A stretch of 64,000 nucleotides of DNA from Limnomonas spitsbergensis (Eukaryota; Chlorophyta; Chlorophyceae; Chlamydomonadales): positions 2,108,001-2,172,000 of the forward strand of contig JAYJMM010000028.1 in the NCBI GenBank assembly GCA_037349105.1. Reading direction: 5' to 3'. This document shows positions 1-11,500 of the stretch, in pieces (the first letter of the stretch is position 1; each line of letters opens with the position of its first letter). Made by a program: the position numbers and the translations under genes. The notes under the pieces are model-generated. The model had not been told where the DNA came from and did not search any database. It saw only the letters and a program-made list of their open reading frames with translations.

Positions 1-2100
1 AGTGGAAAGCCATGAGGTGAAGTGGAAATCCATGAGGTGAAGTGGAAAGCCCATGGGTGAAGTGGAAGGCCCTGGGGTGAAGTGGAAAGCCATGGGGTGA
101 AGTGACAGGCCCTCGGTGAATGAAGTGGAAAGCCCTGGGGTGAAGTGGAAAGCCATGAGGTGAAGTGGAAAGCCCTGGGGTGAAGTGGAAAGCCATGGGG
201 TGAAGTGAACAGCCCTGGGTGAATGAAGTGGAAAGCCCTGGGGTGAAGTGGAAAGCCATGAGGTGATGTGGAAAGCCCTGGGGTGAAGTGGAAAGCTGTG
301 AGGTGAAGCGGAAAGCCCTGGGGTAAAGTGGAAAGCCATGATGTTAAGTGGAAAGTCCTGGGGTGAAGTGAGTGGAAAGCCATGGGGTGAAGTGGAAAGC
401 CCTGGGGTGAAGTGGAAAGCCATGAGGTGAAGTGGAAAGCCATGAGGTGAAGTGGAAAGCCCATGGGTGAAGTGGAAAGCCCTGGGGTGAAGTGAAAAGC
501 CATGGGGTGAAGTGAACAGCCCTCGGTGAATGAAGTGGAAAGCCCTGGGGTGAAGTGGAAAGCCATGAGGTGAAGTGGAAAGCCCTGGGGTGAAGTGGAA
601 AGCCATGAGGTGAAGTGGAAAGCCATGAGGTGAATTGAGTGGAAAGCCATGGGGTGAAGTGGAAAGCCCTGGTGTGAAGTGGAAAGCCATGAGGTGAAGT
701 GGAAAGCCATGAGGTGAAGTGGAAAGCCCTGGGTTGAAGTGGAAAGCCATGGGGTGAAGTGAACAGCCCTGGGTGAATGAAGTGGAAAGCCCTGGGGTGA
801 AGTGGAAAGCCATGAGGTGATGTGGAAAGCCCTGGGGTGAAGTGGAAAGCTGTGAGGTGAAGCGGAAAGCCCTGGGGTAAAGTGGAAAGCCATGATGTTA
901 AGTGGAAAGTCCTGGGGTGAAGTGAGTGGAAAGCCATGGGGTGAAGTGGAAAGCCCTGGGGTGAAGTGGAAAGCCATGAGGTGAAGTGGAAAGCCATGAG
1001 GTGAAGTGGAAAGCCATGGGGTGAAGTGGAAAGCCGTGAGGTGAAGCGGAAAGCCCTGGGGTAAAGTGGAAAGCCATGATGTTAAGTGGAAAGCTCTGGG
1101 GTGAAGTGAGTGGAAAGCCATGGGGTGAAGTGGAAAGCCCTGGTGTGAAGTGGAAAGCCATGAGGTGAAGTGGAAAGCCATGAGGTGAAGTGGAAAGCCC
1201 TGGGGTGAAGTGGAAAGCCATGGGGTGAAGTGAACAGCCCTGGGTGAATGAAGTGGAAAGCCCTGGGGTGAAGTGGAAAGCCATGAGGTGAAGTGGAAAG
1301 CCCTGGGGTGAAGTGGAAAGCCGTGAGGTGAAGCGGAAAGCCCTGGGTGAATGAAGTGGAAAGCCATGATGTGAAGTGGAAAGCCCTGGGGTGAAGTGAG
1401 TGGAAAGCCATGGGGTGAAGTGGAAAGCCATGAGGTGAAGTGGAAAGCCATGAGGTGAAGTGGAAATCCATGAGGTGAAGTGGAAAGCCCATGGGTGAAG
1501 TGGAAGGCCCTGGGGTGAAGTGGAAAGCCATGGGGTGAAGTGACAGGCCTTCGGTGAATGAAGTGGAAAGCCCTGGGGTGAAGTGGAAAGCCATGAGGTG
1601 AAGTGGAAAGCCTTGGGGTGAAGTGGAAAGCCATGGGGTGAAGTGAACAGCCCTGGGTGAATGAAGTGGAAAGCCCTGGGGTGAAGTGGAAAGCCATGAG
1701 GTGAAGTGGAAAGCCATGGGGTGAAGTGGAAAGCCGTGAGGTGAAGCGGAAAGCCCTGGGGTAAAGTGGAAAGCCATGATGTTAAGTAAAAAGTCCTGGG
1801 GTGAAGTGAGTGGAAAGCCATGGGGTGAAGTGGAAAGCCCTGGGGTGAAGTGGAAAGCCATGAGGTGAAGTGGAAAGCCATGAGGTGAAGTGAAAAGCCC
1901 ATGGGTGAAGTGGAAAGCCCTGGGGTGAAGTGAATTGCCATGGGGTGAAGTGAACAGCCCTCGGTGAATGAAGTGGAAAGCCCTCGGGTGAAGTGGAAAG
2001 CCATGAGGTGAAGTGGAAAGCCCTGGGGTGAAGTGGAAAGCCATGGGGTGAATGAACAGCCCTGGGTGAATGAAGTGGAAAACCCTGGGGTGAAGTGGAA

Positions 2101-2157
2101 AGCCGTGAGGTGAAGCGGAAAGCCCTGGGGTAAAGTAGAAAACCATGATGTTAAGTG
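2101..2157 (+). other. Conserved CpG-bearing boundary module (example)
   Basis: The run gccgtgagg, gaagcgg, ggggtaaagt, gatgttaag is kept before nearly all subunit boundaries. It supplies two CpGs about 12 bp apart in a family where most monomers have none. Variants are block-specific: gctgtgagg before the 660-type end (for example 850, 18739, 41490, 57480) and gccgagagg inside the 680 block (for example 2370, 30421, 49139). No known binding motif is claimed. Confidence 0.6.
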
Positions 2158-2420
2158 GAAAGCCCTGGGGTGAAGTGAGTGGAAAGCCATGGGGTGAAGT
2201 GGAAAGCCCTGGGGTGAAGTGGAAAGCCATGAGGTGAAGTGGAAAGCCATGAGGTGAAGTGGAAAGCCATGGGGTGAAGTGAACAGCCCTGGGTGAATGA
2301 AGTGGAAAGCCCTGGGGTGAAGTGGAAAGCCATGAGGTGAAGTGGAAAGCCCTGGGGTGAAGTGGAAAGCCGAGAGGTGAAGCGGAAAGCCCTGGGTGAA
2401 TGGAGTGGAAAGCCATGAGG
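2151..2420 (+). repeat. Alpha subunit example
   Basis: It opens with ttaagtggaaagccc and a 24-mer (agtgagtgg), holds one 23-mer (aacagccctgggtgaatga), then gccgagagg and agcgg, and ends gggtgaatggagtgg plus a catgagg monomer. Alpha has no full gatgttaag word at its 3' edge, so the split from beta rests on the next agtgagtgg 24-mer and is my choice. Lengths elsewhere are about 270 to 290 bp. Confidence 0.65.
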
Positions 2421-2830
2421 TGAAGTGGAAAGCCCTGGGGTGAAGTGAGTGGAAAGCCATGGGGTGAAGTGGAAAGCCATGAGGTGAAGTGGAAAGCCAT
2501 GAGGTGAAGTGGAAATCCATGAGGTGAAGTGGAAAGCCCATGGGTGAAGTGGAAGGCCCTGGGGTGAAGTGAAAAGCCATGGGGTGAAGTGAACAGCCCT
2601 GGGTGAATGAAGTGGAAAGCCCTGGGGTGAAGTGGAAAGCCATGAGGTGAAGTGGAAAGCCCTGGGGTGAAGTGGAAAGCCATGGGGTGAAGTGAACAGC
2701 CCTGGGTGAATGAAGTGGAAAGCCCTGGGGTGAAGTGGAAAGCCATGAGGTGAAGTGGAAAGCCCTGGGGTGAAGTGGAAAGCCGTGAGGTGAAGCGGAA
2801 AGCCCTGGGGTAAAGTGGAAAGCCATGATG
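2421..2830 (+). repeat. Beta subunit example
   Basis: Beta opens with tgaagtggaaagccctgg and a 24-mer, where the expected ttaag is tgaag; in other copies the preceding word is gatgtgaag, a one-base variant of the boundary. Diagnostic monomers are ggaaatccatgagg and ggaaggccctgggg, followed by aacagcc or acaggcc 23-mers. It ends with gccgtgagg, agcgg, ggggtaaagtgg and gatg before a ttaagtggaaagtcc boundary. Confidence 0.65.
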
Positions 2831-3179
2831 TTAAGTGGAAAGTCCTGGGGTGAAGTGAGTGGAAAGCCATGGGGTGAAGTGGAAAGCCCTGGGGTGAAGT
2901 GGAAAGCCATGAGGTGAAGTGGAAAGCCCATGGGTGAAGTGGAAAGCCCTGGGGTGAAGTGAAAAGCCATGGGGTGAAGTGAACAGCCCTCGGTGAATGA
3001 AGTGGAAAGCCCTGGGGTGAAGTGGAAAGCCATGAGGTGAAGTGGAAAGCCCTGGGGTGAAGTGGAAAGCCATGGGGTGAATGAACAGCCCTGGGTGAAT
3101 GAAGTGGAAAACCCTGGGGTGAAGTGGAAAGCCGTGAGGTGAAGCGGAAAGCCCTGGGGTAAAGTAGAAAACCATGATG
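2831..3179 (+). repeat. Gamma subunit example (349 bp)
   Basis: Gamma opens with ttaagtggaaagtcc, then a 24-mer, a cccatgggt monomer, gtgaaaagcc, a 23-mer with ccctcggtgaatga, a gtgaatgaacagcc 22/23-mer pair, gtggaaaaccc, gccgtgagg, agcgg and gtaaagtagaaaacc. The gtagaaaacc just before the boundary distinguishes gamma-to-alpha edges from beta-to-gamma edges (gtggaaagcc). Copies are 329, 349, 350, 369, 370 or 390 bp, differing by whole monomers. Confidence 0.75.
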
Positions 3180-3283
3180 TTAAGTGGAAAGCCCTGGGGT
3201 GAAGTGAGTGGAAAGCCATGGGGTGAAGTGGAAAGCCCTGGGGTGAAGTGGAAAGCCATGAGGTAAAGTGGAAAGCCATGATG
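3180..3283 (+). repeat. Truncated 104-bp alpha block
   Basis: A five-monomer block between a ccc-type and a tcc-type boundary. It has the alpha start and 24-mer but jumps after three more monomers to ggtaaagtggaaagccatgatg. Equal 104 bp blocks stand at 15187, 20534, 25288, 31232, 36230, 43903 and 49950, always after a gamma-type edge and before another gamma. U10 lacks it. A single ancestral deletion of most of alpha-beta, later copied with the unit, is the simplest reading. Confidence 0.8.
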
Positions 3284-3540
3284 TTAAGTGGAAAGTCCTG
3301 GGGTGAAGTGAGTGGAAAGCCATGGGGTGAAGTGGAAAGCCCTAGGGTGAAGTGGAAAGCCATGAGGTGAAGTGGAAAGCCATGAGGTGAAGTGGAAAGC
3401 CCATGGGTGAAGTGGAAAGCCCTGGGGTGAAGTGAAAAGCCATGGGGTGAAGTGAACAGCCCTCGGTGAATGAAGTGGAAAGCCCTGGGGTGAAGTGGAA
3501 AGCCATGAGGTGAAGTGGAAAGCCCTGGGGTGAAGTGGAA

Positions 3541-3580
3541 AGCCATGAGGTGAAGTGGAAAGCCCTGGGGTGAAGTGGAA
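3541..3580 (+). repeat. 40-bp dimer insertion in U0
   Basis: One extra pair of catgagg and ctggggt monomers makes this gamma block 409 bp where U2 has 369 (15291-15659). Exact ends cannot be fixed because the pair is identical to its neighbour. Confidence 0.8.
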
Positions 3581-5131
3581 AGCCATGGGGTGAATGAACA
3601 GCCCTGGGTGAATGAAGTGGAAAACCCTGGGGTGAAGTGGAAAGCCGTGAGGTGAAGCGGAAAGCCCTAGGGTAAAGTAGAATACCATGATGTTAAGTGG
3701 AAAGCCCTGGGGTGAAGTGAGTGGAAAGCCATGGGGTGAAGTGGAAAGCCCTGGGGTGAAGTGGAAAGCCATGAGGTGAAGTGGAAAGCCATGAGGTGAA
3801 GTGGAAAGCCCTGGGGTGAAGTGGAAAGCCATGGGGTGAAGTGAACAGCCCTGGGTGAATGAAGTGGAAAGCCCTGGGGTGAAGTGGAAAGCCATGAGGT
3901 GAAGTGGAAAGCCCTGGGGTGAAGTGGAAAGCCGTGAGGTGAAGCGGAAAGCCCTGGGTGAATGAAGTGGAAAGCCATGAGGTGAAGTGGAAAGCCCTGG
4001 GGTGAAGTGAGTGGAAAGCCATGGGGTGAAGTGGAAAGCCATGAGGTGAAGTGGAAAGCCATAAGGTGAAGTGGAAATCCATGAGGTGAAGTGGAAAGCC
4101 CATGGGTGAAGTGGAAGGCCCTGGGGTGAAGTGGAAAGCCATGGGGTGAAGTGACAGGCCCTCGGTGAATGAAGTGGAAAGCCCTGGGGTGAAGTGGAAA
4201 GCCATGAGGTGAAGTGGAAAGCCCTGGGGTGAAGTGGAAAGCCATGGGGTGAAGTGATCAGCCCTGGGTGAATGAAGTGGAAAGCCCTGGGGTGAAGTGG
4301 AAAGCCATGAGGTGAAGTGGAAAGCCCTGGGGTGAAGTGGAAAGCCGTGAGGTGAAGCGGAAAGCCCTGGGGTAAAGTGGAAAGCCATGATGTTAAGTGG
4401 AAAGTCCTGGGGTGAAGTGAGTGGAAAGCCATGGGGTGAAGTGGAAAGCCCTGGGGTGAAGTGGAAAGCCATGAGGTGAAGTGGAAAGCCCATGGGTGAA
4501 ATGGAAAGCCCTGGGGTGAAGTGAAAAGCCATGGGGTGAAGTGAACAGCTCTGGGTGAATGAAGTGGAAAGCCCTGGGGTGAAGTGGAAAGCCATGAGGT
4601 GAAGTGGAAAGCCCTGGGGTGAAGTGGAAAGCCATGGGGTGAAGTGAACAGCCCTGGGTGAATGAAGTGGAAAGCCCTGGGGTGAAGTGGAAAGCCATGA
4701 GGTGAAGTGGAAAGCCCTGGGGTGAAGTGGAAAGCCGTGAGGTGAAGCGGAAAGCCCTGGGGTAAAGTGGAAAGCCATGATGTTAAGTGGAAAGTCCTGG
4801 GGTGAAGTGAGTGGAAAGCCATGGGGTGAAGTGGAAAGCCCTGGGGTGAAGTGGAAAGCCATGAGGTGAAGTGGAAAGCCCATGGGTGAAGTGGAAAGCC
4901 CTGGGGTGAAGTGAAAAGCCATGGGGTGAAGTGAACAGCCCTCGGTGAATGAAGTGGAAAGCCCTGGGGTGAAGTGGAAAGCCATGAGGTGAAGTGGAAA
5001 GCCCTGGGGTGAAGTGGAAAGCCATGGGGTGAATGAACAGCCCTGGGTGAATGAAGTGGAAAACCCTGGGGTGAAGTGGAAAGCCGTGAGGTGAAGCGGA
5101 AAGCCCTGGGGTAAAGTAGAAAACCATGATG

Positions 5132-8100
5132 TTAAGTGGAAAGCCCTGGGGTGAAGTGAGTGGAAAGCCATGGGGTGAAGTGGAAAGCCCTGGGGTGAAG
5201 TGGAAAGCCATGAGGTGAAGTGGAAAGCCATGAGGTGAAGTGGAAAGCCCTGGGGTGAATTGGAAAGCCATGGGGTGAAGTGAACAGCCCTGGGTGAATG
5301 AAGTGGAAAGCCCTGGGGTGAAGTGGAAAGCCATGAGGTGAAGTGAAGGCCCTGGGGTGAAGTGGAAAGCCGTGAGGTGAAGCGGAAAGCCCTGGGTGAA
5401 TGAAGTGGAAAGCCATGAGGTGAAGTGGAAAGCCCTGGGGTGAAGTGAGTGGAAAGCCATGGGGTGAAGTGGAAAGCCATGAGGTGAAGTGGAAAGCCAT
5501 AAGGTGAAGTGGAAATCCATGAGGTGAAGTGGAAAGCCCATGGGTGAAGTGGAAGGCCCTGGGGTGAAGTGGAAAGCCATGGGGTGAAGTGACAGGCCCT
5601 CGGTGAATGAAGTGGAAAGCCCTGGGGTGAAGTGGAAAGTCATGAGGTGAAGTGGAAAGCCCTGGGGTGAAGTGGAAAGCCATGGGGTGAAGTGAACAGC
5701 CCTGGGTGAATGAAGTGGAAAGCCCTGGGGTGAAGTGGAAAGCCGTGAGGTGAAGCGGAAAGCCCTGGGGTAAAGTGGAAAGCCATGATGTTAAGTGGAA
5801 AGTCCTGGGGTGAAGTGAGTGGAAAGCCATGGGGTGAAGTGGAAAGCCCATGGGTGAAGTGGAAAGCCATGAGGTGAAGTGGAAAGCCATGAGGTGAAGT
5901 GGAAAGCCCATGGGTGAAGTGGAAAGCCCTGGGGTGAAGTGAAAAGCCATGGGGTGAAGTGAACAGCCCTCGGTGAATGAAGTGGAAAGCCCTGGGGTGA
6001 AGTGGAAAGCCATGAGGTGAAGTGGAAAGCCCTGGGGTGAAGTGGAAAGCCATGGGGTGAATGAACAGCCCTGGGTGAATGAAGTGGAAAACCCTGGGGT
6101 GAAGTGGAAAGCCGTGAGGGGAAGCGGAAAGCCCTGGGGTAAAGTAGAAAACCATGATGTTAAGTGGAAAGCCCTGGGGTGAAGTGAGTGGAAAGCCATG
6201 GGGTGAAGTGGAAAGCCCTGGGGTGAAGTGGAAAGCCATGAGGTGAAGTGGAAAGCCATGAGGTGAAGTGGAAAGCCCTGGGGTGAAGTGGAAAGCCATG
6301 GGGTGAAGTGAACAGCCCTGGGTGAATGAAGTGGAAAGCCCTGGGGTGAAGTGGAAAGCCACGAGGTGAAGTGGAAAGCCCTGGGTGAATGAAGTGGAAA
6401 GCCATGAGGTGAAGTGGATAGCCCTGGGGTGAAGTGAGTGGAAAGCCCTGGGGTGAAGTGGAAAGCCATGAGGTGAAGTGGAAAGCCATGAGGTGAAGTG
6501 GAAAGCCCTGGGGTGAAGTGGAAAGCCATGGGGTGAAGTGAACAGCCCTGGGTGAATGAAGTGGAAAGCCCTGGGGTGAAGTGGAAAGCCATGAGGTGAA
6601 GTGGAAAGCCCTGGGGTGAAGTGGAAAGCCGTGAGGTGAAGCGGAAAGCCCTGGGTGAATGAAGTGGAAAGCCATGAGGTGAAGTGGAAAGCCCTGGGGT
6701 GAAGTGAGTGGAAAGCCATGGGGTGAAGTGGAAAGCCATGAGGTGAAGTGGAAAGCCATAAGGTGAAGTGGAAATCCATGAGGTGAAGTGGAAAGCCCAT
6801 GGGTGAAGTGGAAGGCCCTGGGGTGAAGTGGAAAGCCATGGGGTGAAGTGACAGGCCCTCGGTGAATGAAGTGGAAAGCCCTGGGGTGAAGTGGAAAGCC
6901 ATGAGGTGAAGTGGAAAGCCCTGGGGTGAAGTGGAAAGCCATGAGGTGAAGTGGAAAGCCCTGGGGTGAAGTGGAAAGCCATGGGGTGAATGAACAGCCC
7001 TGGGTGAATGAAGTGGAAAACCCTGGGGTGAAGTGGAAAGCCGTGAGGTGAAGCGGAAAGCCCTAGGGTAAAGTAGAAAACCATGATGTTAAGTGGAAAG
7101 CCCTGGGGTGAAGTGAGTGGAAAGCCATGGGGTGAAGTGGAAAGCCCTGGGGTGAAGTGGAAAGCCATGAGGTGAAGTGGAAAGCCATGAGGTGAAGTGG
7201 AAAGCCCTGGGGTGAAGTGGAAAGCCATGGGGTGAAGTGAACAGCCCTGGGTGAATGAAGTGGAAAGCCCTGGGGTGAAGTGGAAAGCCATGAGGTGAAG
7301 TGGAAAGCCCTGGGGTGAAGTGGAAAGCCGTGAGGTGAAGCGGAAAGCCCTGGGTGAATGAAGTGGAAAGCCATGAGGTGAAGTGGAAAGCCCTGGGGTG
7401 AAGTGAGTGGAAAGCCATGGGGTGAAGTGGAAAGCCATGAGGTGAAGTGGAAAGCCATAAGGTGAAGTGGAAATCCATGAGGTGAAGTGGAAAGCCCATG
7501 GGTGAAGTGGAAGGCCCTGGGGTGAAGTGGAAAGCCATGGGGTGAAGTGACAGGCCCTCGGTGAATGAAGTGGAAAGCCCTGGGGTGAAGTGGAAAGCCA
7601 TGAGGTGAAGTGGAAAGCCCTGGGGTGAAGTGGAAAGCCATGGGGTGAAGTGATCAGCCCTGGGTGAATGAAGTGGAAAGCCCTGGGGTGAAGTGGAAAG
7701 CCATGAGGTGAAGTGGAAAGCCCTGGGGTGAAGTGGAAAGCCGTGAGGTGAAGCGGAAAGCCCTGGGGTAAAGTGGAAAGCCATGATGTTAAGTGGAAAG
7801 TCCTGGGGTGAAGTGAGTGGAAAGCCATGGGGTGAAGTGGAAAGCCCTGGGGTGAAGTGGAAAGCCATGAGGTGAAGTGGAAAGCCCATGGGTGAAATGG
7901 AAAGCCCTGGGGTGAAGTGAAAAGCCATGGGGTGAAGTGAACAGCTCTGGGTGAATGAAGTGGAAAGCCCTGGGGTGAAGTGGAAAGCCATGAGGTGAAG
8001 TGGAAAGCCCTGGGGTGAAGTGGAAAGCCATGGGGTGAAGTGAACAGCCCTGGGTGAATGAAGTGGAAAGCCCTGGGGTGAAGTGGAAAGCCATGAGGTG

Positions 8101-8527
8101 AAGTGGAAAGCCCTGGGGTGAAGTGGAAAGCCGTGAGGTGAAGCGGAAAGCCCTGGGGTAAAGTGGAAAGCCATGATGTTAAGTGGAAAGTCCTGGGGTG
8201 AAGTGAGTGGAAAGCCATGGGGTGAAGTGGAAAGCCCTGGGGTGAAGTGGAAAGCCATGAGGTGAAGTGGAAAGCCCATGGGTGAAGTGGAAAGCCCTGG
8301 GGTGAAGTGAAAAGCCATGGGGTGAAGTGAACAGCCCTCGGTGAATGAAGTGGAAAGCCCTGGGGTGAAGTGGAAAGCCATGAGGTGAAGTGGAAAGCCC
8401 TGGGGTGAAGTGGAAAGCCATGGGGTGAATGAACAGCCCTGGGTGAATGAAGTGGAAAACCCTGGGGTGAAGTGGAAAGCCGTGAGGTGAAGCGGAAAGC
8501 CCTGGGGTAAAGTAGAAAACCATGATG
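5132..8527 (+). repeat. Higher-order unit U1, 3396 bp, shortest complete unit
   Basis: Spacings are 659, 369, 929, 700, 390, 349. The opening 659-369 and closing 700-390-349 match the other left-domain units, but the middle (about 2 to 5 kb in neighbours) is missing. The 929 bp block begins like the 660 bp block of U2 (shared cacgagg and gtggatagcc near 6361 and 6417) and then switches near 6430-6450 into a copy of the downstream alpha-beta block, so that about 6440-6900 repeats as 7139-7600 at offset 699. TGATCA is at 7651, exactly 3396 after that of U0. I read it as an internal deletion/duplication derivative. Confidence 0.88.
6440..6900 (+). repeat. Internal partial duplication within U1
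   Basis: This stretch recurs at 7139-7599 with constant offset 699, checked at ccataagg (6756/7455) and acaggccctcgg (6851/7550). The left junction replaces the expected agtgagtggaaagccatgg by agtgagtggaaagccctgg near 6437. Confidence 0.8.
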
Positions 8528-11500
8528 TTAAGTGGAAAGCCCTGGGGTGAAGTGAGTGGAAAGCCATGGGGTGAAGTGGAAAGCCCTGGGGTGAAGTGGA
8601 AAGCCATGAGGTGAAGTGGAAAGCCATGAGGTGAAGTGGAAAGCCCTGGGGTGAATTGGAAAGCCATGGGGTGAAGTGAACAGCCCTGGGTGAATGAAGT
8701 GGAAAGCCCTGGGGTGAAGTGGAAAGCCATGAGGTGAAGTGAAGGCCCTGGGGTGAAGTGGAAAGCCGTGAGGTGAAGCGGAAAGCCCTGGGTGAATGAA
8801 GTGGAAAGCCATGAGGTGAAGTGGAAAGCCCTGGGGTGAAGTGAGTGGAAAGCCATGGGGTGAAGTGGAAAGCCATGAGGTGAAGTGGAAAGCCATAAGG
8901 TGAAGTGGAAATCCATGAGGTGAAGTGGAAAGCCCATGGGTGAAGTGGAAGGCCCTGGGGTGAAGTGGAAAGCCATGGGGTGAAGTGACAGGCCCTCGGT
9001 GAATGAAGTGGAAAGCCCTGGGGTGAAGTGGAAAGTCATGAGGTGAAGTGGAAAGCCCTGGGGTGAAGTGGAAAGCCATGGGGTGAAGTGAACAGCCCTG
9101 GGTGAATGAAGTGGAAAGCCCTGGGGTGAAGTGGAAAGCCGTGAGGTGAAGCGGAAAGCCCTGGGGTAAAGTGGAAAGCCATGATGTTAAGTGGAAAGTC
9201 CTGGGGTGAAGTGAGTGGAAAGCCATGGGGTGAAGTGGAAAGCCCATGGGTGAAGTGGAAAGCCATGAGGTGAAGTGGAAAGCCATGAGGTGAAGTGGAA
9301 AGCCCATGGGTGAAGTGGAAAGCCCTGGGGTGAAGTGAAAAGCCATGGGGTGAAGTGAACAGCCCTCGGTGAATGAAGTGGAAAGCCCTGGGGTGAAGTG
9401 GAAAGCCATGAGGTGAAGTGGAAAGCCCTGGGGTGAAGTGGAAAGCCATGGGGTGAATGAACAGCCCTGGGTGAATGAAGTGGAAAACCCTGGGGTGAAG
9501 TGGAAAGCCGTGAGGGGAAGCGGAAAGCCCTGGGGTAAAGTAGAAAACCATGATGTTAAGTGGAAAGCCCTGGGGTGAAGTGAGTGGAAAGCCATGGGGT
9601 GAAGTGGAAAGCCCTGGGGTGAAGTGGAAAGCCATGAGGTGAAGTGGAAAGCCATGAGGTGAAGTGGAAAGCCCTGGGGTGAAGTGGAAAGCCATGGGGT
9701 GAAGTGAACAGCCCTGGGTGAATGAAGTGGAAAGCCCTGGGGTGAAGTGGAAAGCCACGAGGTGAAGTGGAAAGCCCTGGGTGAATGAAGTGGAAAGCCA
9801 TGAGGTGAAGTGGATAGCCCTGGGGTGAAGTGAGTGGAAAGCCATGGGGTGAAGTGGAAAGCCATGAGGTGAAGTGGAAAGCCATGAGGTGAAGTGGAAA
9901 TCCATGAGGTGAAGTGGAAAGCCCATGGGTGAAGTGGAAGGCCCTGGGGTGAAGTGGAAAGCCATGGGGTGAAGTGACAGGCCCTCGGTGAATGAAGTGG
10001 AAAGCCCTGGGGTGAAGTGGAAAGCCATGAGGTGAAGTGGAAAGCCCTGGGGTGAAGTGGAAAGCCATGGGGTGAAGTGAAAAGCCATGGGTGAATGAAG
10101 TGGAAAGCCCTGGGGTGAAGTGGAAAGCCATGAGGTGATGTGGAAAGCCCTGGGGTGAAGTGGAAAGCTGTGAGGTGAAGCGGAAAGCCCTGGGGTAAAG
10201 TGGAAAGCCATGATGTTAAGTGGAAAGTCCTGGGGTGAAGTGAGTGGAAAGCCATGGGGTGAAGTGGAAAGCCCTGGGGTGAAGTGGAAAGCCATGAGGT
10301 GAACTGGAAAGCCATGAGGTGAAGTGGAAAGCCCATGGGTGAAGTGGAAAGCCCTGGGGTGAAGTGAAAAGCCATGGGGTGAAGTGAACAGCCCTCGGTG
10401 AATGAAGTGGAAAGCCCTGGGGTGAAGTGGAAAGCCATGAGGTGAAGTGGAAAGCCCTGGGGTGAAGTGGAAAGCCATGAGGTGAACTGGAAAGCCATGA
10501 GGTGAAGTGGAAAGCCCATGGGTGAAGTGGAAAGCCCTGGGGTGAAGTGAAAAGCCATGGGGTGAAGTGAACAGCCCTCGGTGAATGAAGTGGAAAGCCC
10601 TGGGGTGAAGTGGAAAGCCATGAGGTGAAGTGGAAAGCCCTGGGGTGAAGTGGAAAGCCATGAGGTGAAGTGGAAAGCCATGAGGTGAAGTGGAAATCCA
10701 TGAGGTGAAGTGGAAAGCCCATGGGTGAAGTGGAAGGCCCTGGGGTGAAGTGAAAAGCCATGGGGTGAAGTGAACAGCCCTGGGTGAATGAAGTGGAAAG
10801 CCCTGGGGTGAAGTGGAAAGCCATGAGGTGAAGTGGAAAGCCCTGGGGTGAAGTGGAAAGCCGTGAGGTGAAGCGGAAAGCCCTGGGTGAATGAAGTGGA
10901 AAGCCATGATGTGAAGTGGAAAGCCCTGGGGTGAAGTGAGTGGAAAGCCATGGGGTGAAGTGGAAAGCCATGAGGTGAAGTGGAAAGCCATGAGGTGAAG
11001 TGGAAATCCATGAGGTGAAGTGGAAAGCCCATGGGTGAAGTGGAAGGCCCTGGGGTGAAGTGGAAAGCCATGGGGTGAAGTGACAGGCCTTCGGTGAATG
11101 AAGTGGAAAGCCCTGGGGTGAAGTGGAAAGCCATGAGGTGAAGTGGAAAGCCCTGGGGTGAAGTGGAAAGCCATGGGGTGAAGTGAACAGCCCTGGGTGA
11201 ATGAAGTGGAAAGCCCTGGGGTGAAGTGGAAAGCCATGAGGTGAAGTGGAAAGCCATGGGGTGAAGTGGAAAGCCGTGAGGTGAAGCGGAAAGCCCTGGG
11301 GTAAAGTGGAAAGCCATGATGTTAAGTGGAAAGTCCTGGGGTGAAGTGAGTGGAAAGCCATGGGGTGAAGTGGAAAGCCCATGGGTGAAGTGGAAAGCCA
11401 TGAGGTGAAGTGGAAAGCCATGAGGTGAAGTGGAAAGCCCATGGGTGAAGTGGAAAGCCCTGGGGTGAAGTGAAAAGCCATGGGGTGAAGTGAACAGCCC

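Larger units (their letters stand above)
2151..3179 (+). repeat. Example alpha-beta-gamma triplet (1029 bp)
   Basis: This is a clear instance of the intermediate tier. It starts at a ttaagtggaaagccc boundary, runs through alpha (2151-2420) and beta (2421-2830), then gamma (2831-3179), and ends at the next ttaagtggaaagccc boundary. The same order at 1028 to 1069 bp recurs, for example at 1082-2150 (700 + 369) and at the start of every higher-order unit (659 + 369). About 51 monomers make up one triplet. Confidence 0.75.
1..5131 (+). repeat. Higher-order unit U0, 5' end cut by window
   Basis: Boundary words (TTA of gatgttaag) fall at 344, 898, 1082, 1782, 2151, 2831, 3180, 3284, 3693, 4393, 4783 and then 5132, giving spacings 554, 184, 700, 369, 680, 349, 104, 409, 700, 390, 349. 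The same order recurs in U2 from 12008, at offset 12007 up to 3284 and 11967 afterwards, because U0 carries 40 extra bases near 3541-3580. It ends with the left-domain closing cassette 700-390-349. The single TGATCA word is at 4255. One boundary has decayed to ttaagtaaaaag (1782). No gene is present. Confidence 0.9.

Noticed and set aside
1136..1150. T-box-like ggtgtgaag and NFAT-like tggaaa words as regulatory sites
   Set aside because: They are short words created by the monomer itself, repeated hundreds of times; there is no adjacent promoter or gene to support a regulatory role.
1381..1410. 4-bp agtg duplication as an insertion footprint
   Set aside because: The agtgagtgg form occurs at every subunit start in all units, so it is an old fixed variant of the monomer rather than a recent insertion site.
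1549..1570. CENP-B box at ttcggtgaatgaagtgg
   Set aside because: It has TTCG and a central A but lacks the required CGGG end, so the core consensus is not met.
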